Shown here: in pieces, positions 4,057 to 5,249 of the stretch
Numbering within the stretch: the first letter of the stretch is position 1
Layout of the letters: the number at the start of each line of letters is the position of its first letter
Assembly (NCBI GenBank): GCA_947458345.1
Contig: CANHBU010000170.1
Span: forward strand, 1-5,249
DNA length: 5,249 nt
Reading direction: 5' to 3'
Source: Comamonadaceae bacterium
Lineage (GTDB): Bacteria > Pseudomonadota > Gammaproteobacteria > Burkholderiales > Burkholderiaceae_C
Position numbers and translations under genes: made by a program
Notes under the pieces: model-generated
What the model was told of the DNA's origin: nothing
The model's input: only the letters and a program-made list of their open reading frames with translations
Database searches by the model: none

Positions 4057-5249
4057 ATGACGACACGCATCCACTTGAGCATCATGCAGCCTGCCGGCTA
4101 CATCCATTCCCAGGGCTTCCTGGACCAGGCCCGGTATGCGCGCTATCAATTGCGCCGCTTGGGTGCGGAGGTCACCGTCGGCAAGAACCGGCTACGCAAA
4201 GACGCGGTCAACATCATCTTTGGCGCCCACCTGGGCTTTGCCTCTGAGCAGCGCCAGCACCATACCTGCGTATTCTTCAATTTAGAACAACTTGGCGAAG
4301 GAGGCGCCCGAGTCAGCCGCGCCTACATGGACCTGCTCGGCTCTTCTGCAGTGATTGACTATGACGCCCGCAATTTGGCCGCCTATGGTTGCAAACCCGG
4401 CGATGTGCCTGTGGTTTCATTTCAATATGCACCCTACCTGGCCACTGCCCCCGCATTGCCCCTGCAAGACCGCCCAATTGACCTGCTGTTTTTTGGCAGC
4501 ATCAACGAGCGCCGCAAAGCGATTTTTGAACACATTGAAGCCTGCGGCTGGAGCGTCTCACGCTTTGACCACCCACTCTACGGCGAAGAACGCGACCAGT
4601 TCATCCGCCAGTCAAAGGCCGTGTTTAACTGCCACTTTTACGAAAGCAGCCGGTTCGAGCAGGCTCGCGCCTTTCATACACTTTCCCTGGGCACACCAGT
4701 GATCTCGGAACGAACCGATCGCACCACCCCACCGCACGCATTTGAAGAGGCCGTAAGCTGGGTGAGCGAAGACGGCCTGAAAGCCTTTTTCACCAAGGAG
4801 TTCATGACACCGCTCTGGCAAAAGCGGGCAGAAAAGCAATTGGAGGCTTTCGCACAAACCGATGCCTCTGATGCATGGCAAATTGCCTACGGCTACTGTC
4901 AAGCCCTTTGGAATATGGGCGGCGAACATAAAGCCCTGCATACATGGCGGCCGAGCCGGCTGAAGCTCGGGGCGGGCACAGACTACAAGCTCGGATGGCT
5001 CAACGTCGACACCCACGAGCGAGCCCATCCCGATCTGGTTCTAGACCTAGGCCAAGAACTCACTTTCCCGGTCAAGGCACGAACCTTGGACGGAAGCCAG
5101 GTGGTTTTAGAGGAAAACAGCCTCGATGTGATTGATGCCGGCAACCTGTTGGAGCAGACGCCCGATACGCTCTGCTTAATGAGCAATCTTATGAGCTTGC
5201 TCAACAACCATGGGCGAATTGAATTAGAGATAAAAAGCGAACAAATAGA
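4057..5249 (+). CDS. Glycosyltransferase fused to a SAM-methyltransferase-like domain, 3' end missing
   Basis: 397 visible residues, still open at the window edge. Residues 1 to about 285 resemble a GT-B glycosyltransferase: an N-terminal half starting RIHLSIMQPAGYIHSQGFLD, then a nucleotide-sugar-binding half with LLFFGSINERRKAIFEHI (143-160), the HFYESSRFEQARAF stretch (193-206) and LGTPVISE (211-218), which resembles the E-x7-E region of group 1 enzymes. From about residue 298 a class I methyltransferase-like domain begins. RLKLGAGTDYKLGWLNVD (301-318) is motif I with the acidic Asp318, followed by PDLVLDLG (325-332) and DVIDAGNLLEQTPD (357-370). The usual His of the LEH motif is Gln367. 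Such proteins usually build or cap surface glycans. Near flagellin, modification of the filament is a reasonable inference. The start at 4057 is preferred because the conserved-looking sequence begins there; an in-frame ATG at 4009 would add 16 residues. Confidence 0.85.
   Translation, partial: MTTRIHLSIMQPAGYIHSQGFLDQARYARYQLRRLGAEVTVGKNRLRKDAVNIIFGAHLGFASEQRQHHTCVFFNLEQLGEGGARVSRAYMDLLGSSAVIDYDARNLAAYGCKPGDVPVVSFQYAPYLATAPALPLQDRPIDLLFFGSINERRKAIFEHIEACGWSVSRFDHPLYGEERDQFIRQSKAVFNCHFYESSRFEQARAFHTLSLGTPVISERTDRTTPPHAFEEAVSWVSEDGLKAFFTKEFMTPLWQKRAEKQLEAFAQTDASDAWQIAYGYCQALWNMGGEHKALHTWRPSRLKLGAGTDYKLGWLNVDTHERAHPDLVLDLGQELTFPVKARTLDGSQVVLEENSLDVIDAGNLLEQTPDTLCLMSNLMSLLNNHGRIELEIKSEQI

Noticed and set aside
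4355..4702. 115-residue plus-strand reading frame
   Set aside because: It is an out-of-frame shadow of the glycosyltransferase, whose frame carries recognisable family motifs.

Overview
The window looks like a chromosomal segment from a flagellated betaproteobacterium, probably Burkholderiales (Comamonadaceae-like). This rests on high-GC codon use, a classical bacterial flagellin, a YjjJ-type HipA kinase and a nucleotidyltransferase (MNT) gene of a kind common in that group. The genus cannot be fixed from the sequence alone.

Layout. (1) Positions 1-1616, minus strand: a two-gene flagellar operon. A 158-residue helical, TPR-like protein comes first, then flagellin (fliC), which runs off the left edge. 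(2) Positions 1617-2022: a non-coding control region. It holds a consensus-perfect sigma-54 promoter (1690-1705) reading into the operon. About 115-150 bp upstream of the predicted start lie two inverted repeats, where an enhancer-binding protein would be expected to sit. The far end carries an AT-rich promoter/operator region for the next gene. (3) Positions 2023-3372, plus strand: a complete yjjJ-type HipA-family kinase with its own N-terminal winged-helix DNA-binding domain. (4) Positions 3373-4056: a degenerate accessory patch. It has an intact minimal nucleotidyltransferase gene on the minus strand (3504-3806), apparent debris of its partner gene downstream, a 19-bp direct repeat bracketing the module, and a REP-like inverted repeat. 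(5) Position 4057 to the right edge, plus strand: a glycosyltransferase fused to a SAM-methyltransferase-like domain, cut by the window end.

How it fits together. The flagellin operon and the glycosyltransferase/methyltransferase plausibly belong to one flagellin production and modification locus. The HipA-like gene and the MNT remnant look like toxin-antitoxin-type accessory genes lodged between them. The best signal is regulatory: a sigma-54 promoter with paired upstream dyads drives an uncharacterised TPR-like gene together with flagellin, whereas flagellin is most often expressed from a sigma-28 promoter. No tRNA, rRNA, CRISPR array or complete insertion sequence was seen.
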